In this document: piece after piece, positions 1 through 6,888 of the stretch | Numbering within the stretch: the stretch's first letter is position 1 | How the letters are laid out: each line of letters opens with the position of its first letter | Source of the DNA: CAYTCZ01 sp964436315 | GTDB lineage: Bacteria > Actinomycetota > Thermoleophilia > Gaiellales > Gaiellaceae | Direction of reading: 5' to 3' | Length of the DNA stretch: 11,174 nucleotides | Assembly (NCBI GenBank): GCA_964436315.1 | Contig: CAYTCZ010000124.1 | Span: forward strand, 1 to 11,174 | Translations under genes and position numbers: made by a program | Notes under the pieces: generated by a model | Told to the model about the DNA's origin: nothing | The model's input: the letters and a program-made list of their open reading frames with translations, nothing else | The model's database searches: none

Positions 1-1
1 A

Positions 2-55
2 GACGCGGCGATCGCAGCCGAGATCATCCTGAACGCGATTCGTGCGCTCGTCTAG
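2..55 (+). CDS. 3' end of an unidentified gene (C-terminal 17 residues only)
   Basis: The frame beginning at base 2 is open to a TAG at 53-55 and reads DAAIAAEIILNAIRALV, an Ala-rich amphipathic helix of the kind that closes many cytosolic enzymes. Only the tail is present, so no family can be named. I considered a ureohydrolase or other metabolic enzyme, but the match is too short to defend. The same frame stays open after the TAG through to the next gene, so the two are in phase. This matters for the start of the following gene, which has no canonical start codon between this stop and base 185. Confidence 0.4.
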   Translation, partial: DAAIAAEIILNAIRALV

Positions 56-104
56 GGCGTAGGCGACAATATCCGGGCCGTTCCGTGCCTCGGAAACGGT
101 TTCT

Positions 105-118
105 GGAGAGACGCAATC
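105..118 (+). promoter_or_regulatory. Possible Shine-Dalgarno plus non-canonical ATC start for the anchored protein
   Basis: GGAGAG at 105-110 is followed five bases later by ATC at 116-118, in frame with the downstream gene. Starting there gives (M)PFGRTAQ and then a continuous hydrophobic run of about 25 residues that ends just before FRDESDP. No ATG, GTG or TTG exists in this frame between the TAG at 53 and the GTG at 185. The GTG at 185 falls in the middle of the hydrophobic segment and has no good ribosome binding site of its own. AUC initiation is rare, so a mutated or misread start codon is an equal alternative. Confidence 0.35.
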
Positions 119-184
119 CCGTTCGGACGCACAGCTCAGCTCGTCGGTCTTGGGCTCCTCACCGGGGTAGTTCTCGTCGGTCTC

Positions 185-907
185 GTGCTGTTTCTCGTCT
201 GGTTCTTCGCGTTCCGGGACGAGAGTGACCCCATCACCGTCCAGGCGGCCGTTGCAGCCTTCCGTGAGGAGCACGCCGTGCCAGCTGCCGGTTCGAGCGG
301 GATCCCGGAGCCCGGTGTCTACGTGTACGAGACGACCGGTTACGAGACCACGGACGCGCTGTTAGGTGCGCGACATGACTACCCTGACCTCACGACGATC
401 ACCGTACTCCACACCGGATGTGACCTCCGGATGCGCTGGGACGCTCTCGAGGGACGATCGTCCACGTGGGAGTTCTGCGAGAGAGCCGACGGCCGCCAAC
501 TCGAGAGCCTCACGGACATCCACGAGTTCTTCAACCAAACTGACGCCCGCATCTACGCGTGCGAGCCGGGAACGATGGCGCGCCCGGCGACGATCGAGAT
601 CGGCGCCACGTGGATGACCCGGTGTTCGACAGACTCGACGATTGAGACGGCTACCCTGACAATCGTCGGAACGGAGACGGTCACGATCGACGGCACAACC
701 GTCGAGGCGGTTCGGATTCGAGAGGAGACCGAACAGTCTGGGCTGACAGACGGAATGGGTCTGCGCGAATGGTGGCTCGACGTTAACACCGGGCTGGTGC
801 TGCGGCAGGTCGTCCGAAATGACAGCACGACCTCGACCTCGATCGGCGGGGTCACGTATCACGAGGAGTATGAGCTGATACTCAGCTCGCTCGAACCACG
901 CCGTTAA
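185..907 (+). CDS. Hypothetical N-terminally anchored extracytoplasmic protein
   Basis: 240 residues from the first canonical start (GTG). I do not recognise a named domain. The N-terminus is hydrophobic (LFLVWFFAF) and continues upstream in frame as QLVGLGLLTGVVLVGLV, so the true product is probably about 263 residues with one membrane anchor and the remainder outside the cell. The body is Thr-rich and beta-like, with repeated short strands (ATLTIVGTETVTIDGTTVEAVRIREE), three cysteines at about residues 79, 98 and 124 and a fourth near 146 that could pair, and a closing segment typical of lipoprotein-like or cell-surface beta folds (WWLDVNTGLVLRQVV). Similar proteins with 'YPDLTTITV' blocks occur in actinobacterial genomes as uncharacterised proteins, from memory. 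A GC-rich hairpin follows the stop, so it may be transcribed alone or with the truncated upstream gene. Confidence 0.7.
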   Translation: MLFLVWFFAFRDESDPITVQAAVAAFREEHAVPAAGSSGIPEPGVYVYETTGYETTDALLGARHDYPDLTTITVLHTGCDLRMRWDALEGRSSTWEFCERADGRQLESLTDIHEFFNQTDARIYACEPGTMARPATIEIGATWMTRCSTDSTIETATLTIVGTETVTIDGTTVEAVRIREETEQSGLTDGMGLREWWLDVNTGLVLRQVVRNDSTTSTSIGGVTYHEEYELILSSLEPRR

Positions 908-926
908 GGCGGACCTCCGACCGCCC

Positions 927-945
927 GCCGCCGTCGGTCGGCGGC
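927..945 (+). terminator. GC-rich hairpin after the anchored-protein gene
   Basis: GCCGCCG at 927-933 and CGGCGGC at 939-945 form a perfect 7-bp stem around the loop TCGGT, beginning 20 bases after the TAA. There is no T-run after it, so it is at best a weak intrinsic terminator. Such U-less hairpins are common in high-GC bacteria. Confidence 0.35.
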
Positions 946-959
946 CGGCTCGGGTCGGA

Positions 960-1050
960 CGTTGCAACGCCGAACTGTTCCCTCGATCGGGTGAAGACCG
1001 AGGTCGGGATTCGCCGAAGACTGTGAACACAGTCTGAGAACGATTCGCCG
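960..1050. promoter_or_regulatory. Palindromes and direct repeats upstream of the c-di-GMP gene
   Basis: This part of the gap holds three ordered elements. CGTTGCAACG at 960-969 is a perfect 10-base palindrome. AGACTGTG-AA-CACAGTCT at 1018-1035 is a perfect 8+8 inverted repeat with a 2-base centre. The 9-mer GATTCGCCG occurs at 1008-1016 and again at 1042-1050, flanking the inverted repeat. The short centre suits a dimeric-repressor operator better than an RNA hairpin, although a 7-bp stem with loop GAAC is possible. No convincing -35/-10 pair was found. It does not match the c-di-GMP riboswitch consensus that I know. Confidence 0.35.
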
Positions 1051-1055
1051 GCGGC

Positions 1056-1172
1056 ATGGACTATCGACGAGCTGCGGAACTAAGCCATCAGATGCGCGAC
1101 ATCGACCTCCTGCGGGAGGTCGACCGCTGCTCGCCTGACGTGTCGCCGCGCACCCGATGGAGAGAGCGCTAG
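1056..1172 (+). CDS. Possible small ORF (38 aa) leading into the c-di-GMP gene
   Basis: ATG at 1056 opens a 38-codon frame, MDYRRAAELSHQMRDIDLL and onward, ending with TAG at 1170-1172. The peptide is charged and helical at first and has no recognisable domain. Its stop overlaps by one base a GTG (1172-1174) that is in frame with the c-di-GMP gene, and GGAGAG (1159-1164) inside the small frame sits 7 bases before that GTG, a layout typical of translational coupling. It contains a 9-bp perfect hairpin (1102-1110 with 1115-1123). No clear ribosome binding site precedes the ATG, so it may be chance. Confidence 0.25.
   Translation: MDYRRAAELSHQMRDIDLLREVDRCSPDVSPRTRWRER
1102..1123 (+). other. 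9-bp perfect hairpin upstream of the c-di-GMP gene
   Basis: TCGACCTCC (1102-1110), loop TGCG, GGAGGTCGA (1115-1123). The right arm contains GGAGG, a strong anti-anti-Shine-Dalgarno-like sequence that would be sequestered in the stem. It lies about 50 bases before the GTG at 1172, too far to be that gene's own ribosome binding site. It could instead act as an attenuator or RNA stability element. Its role is unknown. Confidence 0.4.
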
Positions 1173-3788
1173 TGACCCTGCTTCGAGTCGCTCATCGCCG
1201 CGTCGCGAACTCCGCCGTTCCCGAAGCATCAACACCCAGTCGCGGTGCGCTGGTCTGGGGCCTCATCATCGGACTCACGATCGCCGCCGCCCTGATGTTC
1301 GTGCTTGTTGTCTCGAACGAGAGCGCTTTCGGTGCACCGATTGCGATGCCGTGGTGGATCATGCTCGGTCTCTTCCTTCCTCGCCTCGGTCTTCGTCTTC
1401 CAGGTGCAGTTCCGGCGAGATTCAGACTCGTTCTCCCTGACAGAGATTCCACTCACACTCGGGCTCTTCTTCGTAACCCCGTACGTTCTTGTGCTCACGC
1501 AGTTCGGCGGCGGTGGGATTGCACTTGCGCTGCGTCGACGGCAGTCGGCTCAGAGACTGCTCCTTGCCCTCGCGCTGCTGACCATGGAAGCCTGCATCGC
1601 CGTCTTGCTCTTCAACGCGATTCTCGGGCCCGAGACGGAGTTCGGTGCTCGCGCCTGGCTCGCCGCGCTGCTTGCAGTCTTCGTCGCCTCCTTGATCACC
1701 GACCTGGTCGTCTTCCTCGTCCTCTCCTTCTCAGAAGGCGGCGCGAGTCACCGCGTCCTCGGCGACGCGCTTCGAGTCGGCGCGTTCGCGTCGTTCGCCG
1801 GAATCAGCCTCGCCCTCTGTGCCGCTGCGCTTCTGTGGTCGGAGCCGACCGCAATCTGGATGCTGCTCGCACTCACGGCGGCCCTGTTCCTTGCCTACCG
1901 CGGCTACGCATCGATCCGTCGTAGGCACGAGAGCCTTGCCGTCCTGTACGAATCTGGGGCCGCGGCCGGCGATGCGCGGAGTCTCGAAACAGTCCTTGAA
2001 ACGCTCCTGAGTGGGGCGTGCGAGACCTTTAGCTGCGAATTCGCCGAACTCGTCCTCCTTCCTCGGGGCCGGCATGAGGAGTCGCTACGGAGTACCCGCC
2101 GCGCCGACGGAACGATCGAACTGCTCCAGCCGGACGACAACAAGCAATCTCTCGAAGTTCACTCGCGGATCGCGACGCTTCAGTCTGGCCTCCTCTTCGC
2201 GGAACCGATCGAGGATGAGCGCATCAAGCGCCAGCTTCGTTCACGGGGCGTTTCCGACGCGATGGTTGCGCCCCTCCGTACAGGCGAAGACGTCCTGGGA
2301 ACGTTTCTGGTTGGTAATCGCGTTGGCGATCTCGAGACGTTCGACGACGACGATCTCAAGCTCTTTGAAACGCTCGCCGAACATGCCCACGCGACCCTCG
2401 ACAACGGACGCGTTCTCGACGAACTGCGCGAACAACTAGCGGAGGCCCAGCATCGCGCCCTTCACGATGCGCTAACGGGTCTCCCGAACCGAACGTCCTT
2501 CCTGCGTACCGCCCGCCAGGCGGTTGAAGCGGCCCAACGGGATGGCACTGGTCTGTCTGTGATCATCATGGATCTCGATCGGTTGAAGGAGGTCAATGAC
2601 ACGCTCGGCCACCAGCTCGGTGACGAGCTCCTGATGGAGGTGGCAGCGCGTCTCGAGACGATGGCGTCGGAAGGAATCACCGTTGCGCGGCTCGGCGGAG
2701 ACGGGTTCGCGCTGTTGGTTCGCGGCACGGACGACGCGAGCGAAAGCGTCGAGGTTGCCGAGCAGATCATGGCCCGGCTCGAGGCGCCGATCTGCCTCCC
2801 TGGTATCACCATCGACGTGGAAGCCTGCGCCGGCATCGCGGTCTTCCCTGACCATGGCACCGATGCCGACGCGCTGCTCAAAGGGGCGGACGTCGCGATG
2901 TACACCGCCAAGGACGACCACGCGACCTTCATGGTGTACGAGCCTGAGCGCGACCCCCATTCTGCGGCGCGACTGGCGCTGGTCGCCGATCTCCGACGCG
3001 CGATCGACGACAACGAGCTAGCGCTCGTGTACCAGCCGAAGCTCGAGGTGCGATCCAGCAAGGTCGTCGGCGTTGAAGCATTGCTTCGCTGGAACCATCC
3101 ACGACGCGGCACGATTGGCCCGGGGAACTTCATCCCGATCGCAGAACGAACCGGCCTCATTGGGCCACTCACGAATTTTGTGCTCGACTCGGCTCTGAAG
3201 CAGTGTCAGATCTGGCGAAAAGACGGCCTAGAGCTGAGAATCGCCGTCAACGTCTCAAGTAGCAACCTGATGGACATCGAGTTCCCGGGGACGGTCCGCG
3301 AGTTACTGGAGAAGTGGTCTGTTCCAGGTGAGGCGCTCGAGATCGAGATCACCGAGAGCAGCCTTATGTCGAATCCGGTCCGCGCCGGCGCCGTCCTCGA
3401 GGAGATGAGGGAACTCGGCGTGACCATCTCCATCGACGACTTTGGTACCGGCTATTCGTCGCTGTGGTTCCTGCGGGAGCTCCCAATCGACGAGATCAAG
3501 ATCGACCGGTCGTTCGTCTCGGGACTCGAGGCGACGCAGGACAACCTGGTGATCGTGCGCTCGACAATCGAGCTGGGCCACAACCTCGGACTCAACGTGG
3601 TGGCGGAAGGTGTCGAGTCGTCGAGAACGCTCAACCGCCTCGGTGGACTGGGCTGCGATTTCGCCCAGGGCTTCCGTCTCAGCGAGCCGTTGACAGCCTT
3701 CGAGCTCCGCCGATTGCTGCAGGATGCTGAGGTCGGCGACCCAAGCGACCAGCCGGTCTCGATTACGCCTCAGGCTCGCCCGGCCTAG
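1157..3788 (+). CDS. Membrane-anchored GAF-GGDEF-EAL cyclic-di-GMP protein, frameshifted near its N-terminus
   Basis: The protein controls the second messenger c-di-GMP at the inner face of the membrane. If one TTCC is removed at 1373-1380, the frame from ATG 1157 joins the main frame and gives 875 residues. Order in that repaired protein: hydrophobic integral membrane domain of several helices (about 30-245, with FQVQFRRDSDSFSLTEIPL); GAF-like sensor (about 255-420); GGDEF (about 435-590, HDALTGLPNRTSF, GHQLGD, signature GGDGF at 512-516); EAL (about 611-859). The EAL catalytic set looks complete: EALLRW at 639, NVSSSN, EITESS, DDFGTGYSSL, IKIDRSF, VAEGVE and DFAQGF. The GGDEF has Gly for the fourth signature residue and no RxxD inhibitory site, so it is probably a poor cyclase and may be regulatory, making this mainly a phosphodiesterase. 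Unrepaired, the catalytic part remains open from a TTG at 1305. GTG 1172 with GGAGAG is an alternative start. The 3' end overlaps the opposing aminotransferase gene. Confidence 0.88.
1373..1380 (+). repeat. Tandem TTCC TTCC at the frameshift point
   Basis: The frame from 1157 reads ALVWGLIIGLTIAAALMF and then MPWWIMLGLFL, a convincing membrane segment, then turns to Arg/Pro-rich nonsense after 1378. The other frame turns from nonsense to LASVFVFQVQFRR at 1380. Deleting one TTCC unit joins them as MLGLFLASVFVFQVQFRR with no gap or extra residue. This is the mark of a 4-base slippage duplication, either real or from sequencing or assembly. Confidence 0.75.
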
Positions 3789-4974
3789 GTCTCTCGAGCT
3801 TCACCAGGAAGTCGTGCATCCGTTCGAGCGCCCGCTCGAGATTGGCAGTCGAGCTGGCATACGACAGACGCAGGTTGTTTACCCCGACACTGCCAAAGGC
3901 AGATCCTGCCAGGAGCGCGACGCCGGCCTCCTCGAGCAGGCGGGACGCTAGATCCTCGGCGGAGATCGGAACCTCGGAGACGTTCGGAAAGGCGTAGAAC
4001 GCGCCTCTGGGCATTCGACACGTGACACCCGGCAGTTCGTTGAGTCCCGGAACGATCAGATCACGTCGTCGTCGGAACTCCTCGACCATCGCACGCGGCT
4101 CTGCTTGGGACCCCGTCAAAGCCGTCACTCCTGCGAGTTGGACGAACGGCGGAACGCACGAGGTCGAGTTCACGAAGAATCGCGTCAGCGGGTCGACCAG
4201 GGGTTCCGGCACGGCGGCGAATCCACACCGCCAACCGGTCATGGCGTAGGTCTTGGATAGCCCATCGAGGACGACGGTGCGTTCGAGCAGCCCCGGTGTC
4301 GACCCGACGCTGGCGAACTCTCCGTCGTAGAGCATCTGCGAGTAGACCTCGTCCGACAGCACCCAGACGCCGCTGTCCAATAAGAGTTGGGCGACCTGCT
4401 CCGTCTCCTCTGTGCTCAATGCGCCGCCCGTCGGATTCTGGGGCGAATTCAGGATTACGAGTTTCGTCTTCGGCCCAAGTCTCGCTTCTAGGTCGCCGAT
4501 GTCGAAGCTGAAGTCGCGCTCCTCGCGCAGAGGCAGTGGGACCGGCATGGCGCCAGACCACGCGATCGCCGATTCATAGATCGGGAAGCCCGGATCTGGA
4601 TAGACAACTTCGTCACCCGGATTGCAGGTTGCGAGAACGGTGAAGAAGAGAAACGGCTTTGCCCCGGTGGCGACGAGAACGTTCTCCCAGCTGACGTCGA
4701 TCTGCCGTGACCGTGACAGGTACTGGGCCGCAACCTCGCGGAACTCCGGAATCCCCGCCGACGGACAGTAGCTCGTCTCGCCGGCCCGCATCGCCTCGGC
4801 GGCCGCCTCGCAAATATGAAGCGGCGTCTGGAAATCCGGCTCGCCAATCTCGAGGTGAATGATGTCCCGGCCGTCTCGCTCCAGCGCTTTCGCCCGCGCT
4901 AGCACCGTGAACGCCGTCTCGGTCCCGAGCCGTTCCAGACTCGAAGCAAGTCCCTTCTCAGACGTTGCGCTCAC
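3763..4974 (-). CDS. Class I/II PLP-dependent aminotransferase
   Basis: Transfers an amino group between an amino acid and a 2-oxo acid in the cytosol, using pyridoxal phosphate. From the GTG at 4974 the protein has 403 residues, the usual length for the AspC/aminotransferase-I family. Visible fold-type I landmarks: TGAKPF near 103-108, SPQNPTGG (Asn180), SDEVYS (Asp208, Tyr211), SKTYAMTGWR with the Schiff-base Lys241 and phosphate-binding Arg249, and Arg369 in NNLRLSY for the substrate carboxylate. This start was chosen because VSATSEKGLASSLERLG matches where these proteins begin; the frame stays open upstream to 5085 but that part overlaps the divergent gene. The substrate cannot be read from sequence: aspartate, aromatic amino acids, alanine or cysteine sulfinate are all possible. 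Its end overlaps the EAL gene by 26 bases, tail to tail. Confidence 0.9.
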   Translation of the reverse strand: MSATSEKGLASSLERLGTETAFTVLARAKALERDGRDIIHLEIGEPDFQTPLHICEAAAEAMRAGETSYCPSAGIPEFREVAAQYLSRSRQIDVSWENVLVATGAKPFLFFTVLATCNPGDEVVYPDPGFPIYESAIAWSGAMPVPLPLREERDFSFDIGDLEARLGPKTKLVILNSPQNPTGGALSTEETEQVAQLLLDSGVWVLSDEVYSQMLYDGEFASVGSTPGLLERTVVLDGLSKTYAMTGWRCGFAAVPEPLVDPLTRFFVNSTSCVPPFVQLAGVTALTGSQAEPRAMVEEFRRRRDLIVPGLNELPGVTCRMPRGAFYAFPNVSEVPISAEDLASRLLEEAGVALLAGSAFGSVGVNNLRLSYASSTANLERALERMHDFLVKLERPRPGEPEA

Positions 4975-5036
4975 GGGTTGGCGAGCATACCCCTTTTGTC
5001 GGTGAAAGACTTCTCGCGTATAGAGAAGGAGATCGC
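4975..5036. promoter_or_regulatory. Divergent promoter region, aminotransferase and thiol-dioxygenase-like genes
   Basis: Only 62 bases separate the two divergent starts, so both promoters and any shared operator must lie here or inside the genes. AAGGAG at 5026-5031, 5 bases before ATG 5037, is a strong ribosome binding site for the + strand gene and decides its start. A TTGTCG (4996-5001) and TATAGA (5019-5024) pair with 17-base spacing looks like a promoter, but its start point would fall on the ribosome binding site, so I do not rely on it. On the - strand no clear site precedes GTG 4974. Confidence 0.4.
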
Positions 5037-5666
5037 ATGAGTTCTTCCGGCTTTGTGAACGGCGAGGAGTTCGTTCTCGACACACCGACCGTCCGCGCGT
5101 TCGTCGCCGACGTCCACGCGCTCATTGCCGCCGCGGCGTCCCCCGAAGCTGCCTGCGAGGCGATCCGACCCCGCTTCGCCGAGTTGCTTGCAGATCCCGA
5201 CTGGCTTCCCGACGAGTACGCCGAACCGGTACCCGACAGCGGCATGGGCGGTGGGATCGGGCAGTGGCTTCTCTACCGCACCGAAGACGGGTCGCTCTCG
5301 CTCTTCAGTCTGGTGGTTCCGCCCGGCTCTGCAACACCGGTGCACGATCACCTCGCCTGGGGTCTCGTCGGTCTCTACCGCGGCACGCAGGACGAGGAGA
5401 TCTACGAACGCCGAGGTGACGTGGTCGAACTGAGCGAGCGTCGCGCCCTCGAGAGCGGGGACTTTTACGTTCTGATTCCGCCGGCGGAGGACATCCATCG
5501 AGTGAAAACCACCTCGTCCGAGACGTCCGTATCGATTCATTTGCTGACGAACGACACCGGCTGCGTCTGGAGGCATTCCTTCGAACCGGAGACCGGCGCG
5601 GAGCAGCCGTTTCGGTCTGGCTACGCGAACGCTCCGTGCGATGACGACGATGAGCCGACAAGCTAG
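5037..5666 (+). CDS. Cysteine/thiol dioxygenase-like cupin
   Basis: 209 residues. Related to the cysteine dioxygenase / 3-mercaptopropionate dioxygenase branch of the cupins, mononuclear Fe(II) enzymes that oxidise a thiol to a sulfinate with O2. The core reads PVHDHLAWGLVGLYRG (His103, His105) and, after a 50-residue barrel segment, DIHRVKTT (His154). This is the three-His metal site of the family, which lacks the Glu of ordinary cupins. VVPPGSATPVHDH and GDFYVLIPPAEDIH are in the expected order. An N-terminal helical region (1-60) also fits. The start is fixed by AAGGAG 5 bases before the ATG; the in-frame TTG further upstream would run into the divergent gene. A closing acidic CDDDDEPTS tail is unusual. 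The neighbouring aminotransferase could process the sulfinate product. The substrate (cysteine, mercaptopropionate or other) is not determined. Confidence 0.8.
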   Translation: MSSSGFVNGEEFVLDTPTVRAFVADVHALIAAAASPEAACEAIRPRFAELLADPDWLPDEYAEPVPDSGMGGGIGQWLLYRTEDGSLSLFSLVVPPGSATPVHDHLAWGLVGLYRGTQDEEIYERRGDVVELSERRALESGDFYVLIPPAEDIHRVKTTSSETSVSIHLLTNDTGCVWRHSFEPETGAEQPFRSGYANAPCDDDDEPTS

Positions 5667-5679
5667 ACGACCGACAAGA

Positions 5680-6888
5680 TCAGGCCGTCTCTTCAGATTG
5701 CGTTAGAAGCTCGCCCACGGCCCGCGCCAGAACCCGGGCGCCGAGCTCGCACTGCTCGGGAGTCGTGTACTCCTCCGGCGAATGGCTGATACCCTCGCGG
5801 CTCGGTACGAACAGCAGGCCCGTTGGCACCTCTCGGGCGAGCACCATCGCGTCGTGTCCCGCCCCGCTCGCCATTCGCACCGTGCTGGCCTCCTCAGCGC
5901 CTGCTGCTCGCTCGAGAACGGCCGCGAGTTCCTCGTCGAGCGGGACGGGTGTGACCCGTTGCGTCTCCTCGAGCTCGACTTCGAGTCCCTCGTCCCGAGC
6001 GATCTCCGTAAGGAGCTCGGGTACCCAGGACTCCAGACGTCGATGCCCTTCTCGGGACTGCGAGCGAACGTCGATCGAGAACTCAGCGAGCCCCGGAATG
6101 ATGTTGAAGCCACCCGGCTCCACGCGGATCTGACCGACATTCGCGGTCATTCCATCCTGGTGACGCGCCTCATCGCGAAGTGCGGCCGTAACCCTGGCGG
6201 CTCCGATCAAAGCGTCCCGACGGCCGCCCATTGGCGTTGTACCGGCGTGGTTCGCTTCACCACGAAACCGGGCGCGGAACCCGAGAAGTCCGACGACCGA
6301 GGTCACGATCCCGAGATCGATTCCCCGAGACTCGAGCACAGGCCCCTGTTCGATGTGGAGCTCGAGAAAGGCAGCGACGCGATCGACCGCGGTCGCTTCG
6401 TGCAGTCGGTCGAACGACCGCCCACTCTCTTCCATCGCCTGCGGGACGCCGGCAAGCTCCCAGTATCCGAGATCGAGGTCGCCGACGAACGCCTTGCTTC
6501 CGAGGAGCGCGGTGTGAAGCCGTGCCCCCTCTTCGTCGTTGAACGAGACGAGCCAGAGCGGTCGTCGGGGCTCGACAGCTTCGCGCTTGAGGATCCGGAC
6601 GGCCTCCAGGGCCGAGAGCACTCCCAGCGCCCCGTCGAAGCGTCCCCCGCAGCGAACCGTATCCAGGTGTGACCCAACGAGCACGGCTTTCCCGTCGCCG
6701 GCCTCCCAGCGGCCGATCACGTTTCCAGCGGTATCGACTTCGGGGACGAGACCGACCTCTTCCAGTCGTTCTACAAACCATCGATTCGCCTGTTCGAGCG
6801 GCTCGGTCCATGCGAAACGACTGACGCCCCCGGCCGGATCGGCGCCGATTCGGGCCAGCTCGCCAAGGTCAGCCGCGAGCGAGCGCAC
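5680..6888 (-). CDS. M20-family Zn-dependent amidohydrolase (N-carbamoyl-L-amino acid hydrolase / ureidase type)
   Basis: 402 residues, full length for the hydantoinase/carbamoylase family, which hydrolyses N-carbamoyl amino acids, ureidoglycolate, 3-ureidopropionate or allantoate in the cytosol. The dinuclear zinc site is recognisable: GSHLDTVRCGGRFDG (His74, Asp85), FNDEEG (base Glu119, ligand Glu120), LHIEQGPVLE (His178) and GISHSPEE (His369). ANHAGTTPMGGRRDA (from 212) is the dimerisation-lid motif with substrate-binding His214, and SGAGHDA (341-347) is typical. Which ureido substrate it takes cannot be decided by eye. The GTG start lies 20 bases inside the DedA gene, so it is probably translated by coupling; LAADLGELARIGADPAGGVSR fits the family N-terminus. 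The 3' end faces the thiol dioxygenase gene with only 13 bases between. Confidence 0.9.
   Translation of the reverse strand: MRSLAADLGELARIGADPAGGVSRFAWTEPLEQANRWFVERLEEVGLVPEVDTAGNVIGRWEAGDGKAVLVGSHLDTVRCGGRFDGALGVLSALEAVRILKREAVEPRRPLWLVSFNDEEGARLHTALLGSKAFVGDLDLGYWELAGVPQAMEESGRSFDRLHEATAVDRVAAFLELHIEQGPVLESRGIDLGIVTSVVGLLGFRARFRGEANHAGTTPMGGRRDALIGAARVTAALRDEARHQDGMTANVGQIRVEPGGFNIIPGLAEFSIDVRSQSREGHRRLESWVPELLTEIARDEGLEVELEETQRVTPVPLDEELAAVLERAAGAEEASTVRMASGAGHDAMVLAREVPTGLLFVPSREGISHSPEEYTTPEQCELGARVLARAVGELLTQSEETA

Noticed and set aside
2..907. One gene read through the TAG at 53
   Set aside because: The stretch after the TAG (GVGDNIRAVPCLGNGFW) does not look like a linker within a known protein, and a ribosome binding site lies at 105-110.
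908..1055. c-di-GMP riboswitch upstream of the GGDEF-EAL gene
   Set aside because: The conserved core of the known c-di-GMP-I and -II classes is not visible; only palindromes and short repeats are present.
362..1057. 231-codon - strand frame over the anchored-protein gene and gap
   Set aside because: Arg-rich with no motif; opposite a more protein-like + strand frame with a membrane anchor.
1373..1380. Programmed ribosomal frameshift in the c-di-GMP gene
   Set aside because: No slippery heptamer or stimulatory structure is obvious, and an exact TTCC tandem copy is a simpler explanation.
4996..5024. TTGTCG-17-TATAGA promoter for the thiol-dioxygenase-like gene
   Set aside because: The transcript would begin at about 5031, on top of the strong AAGGAG ribosome binding site, so the site would be lost from the mRNA.
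5782..6672. Long + strand frame of 296 codons antisense to the M20 gene
   Set aside because: It lies wholly opposite a well-supported enzyme gene, has no recognisable motif and has the composition expected of a GC-rich antisense frame.
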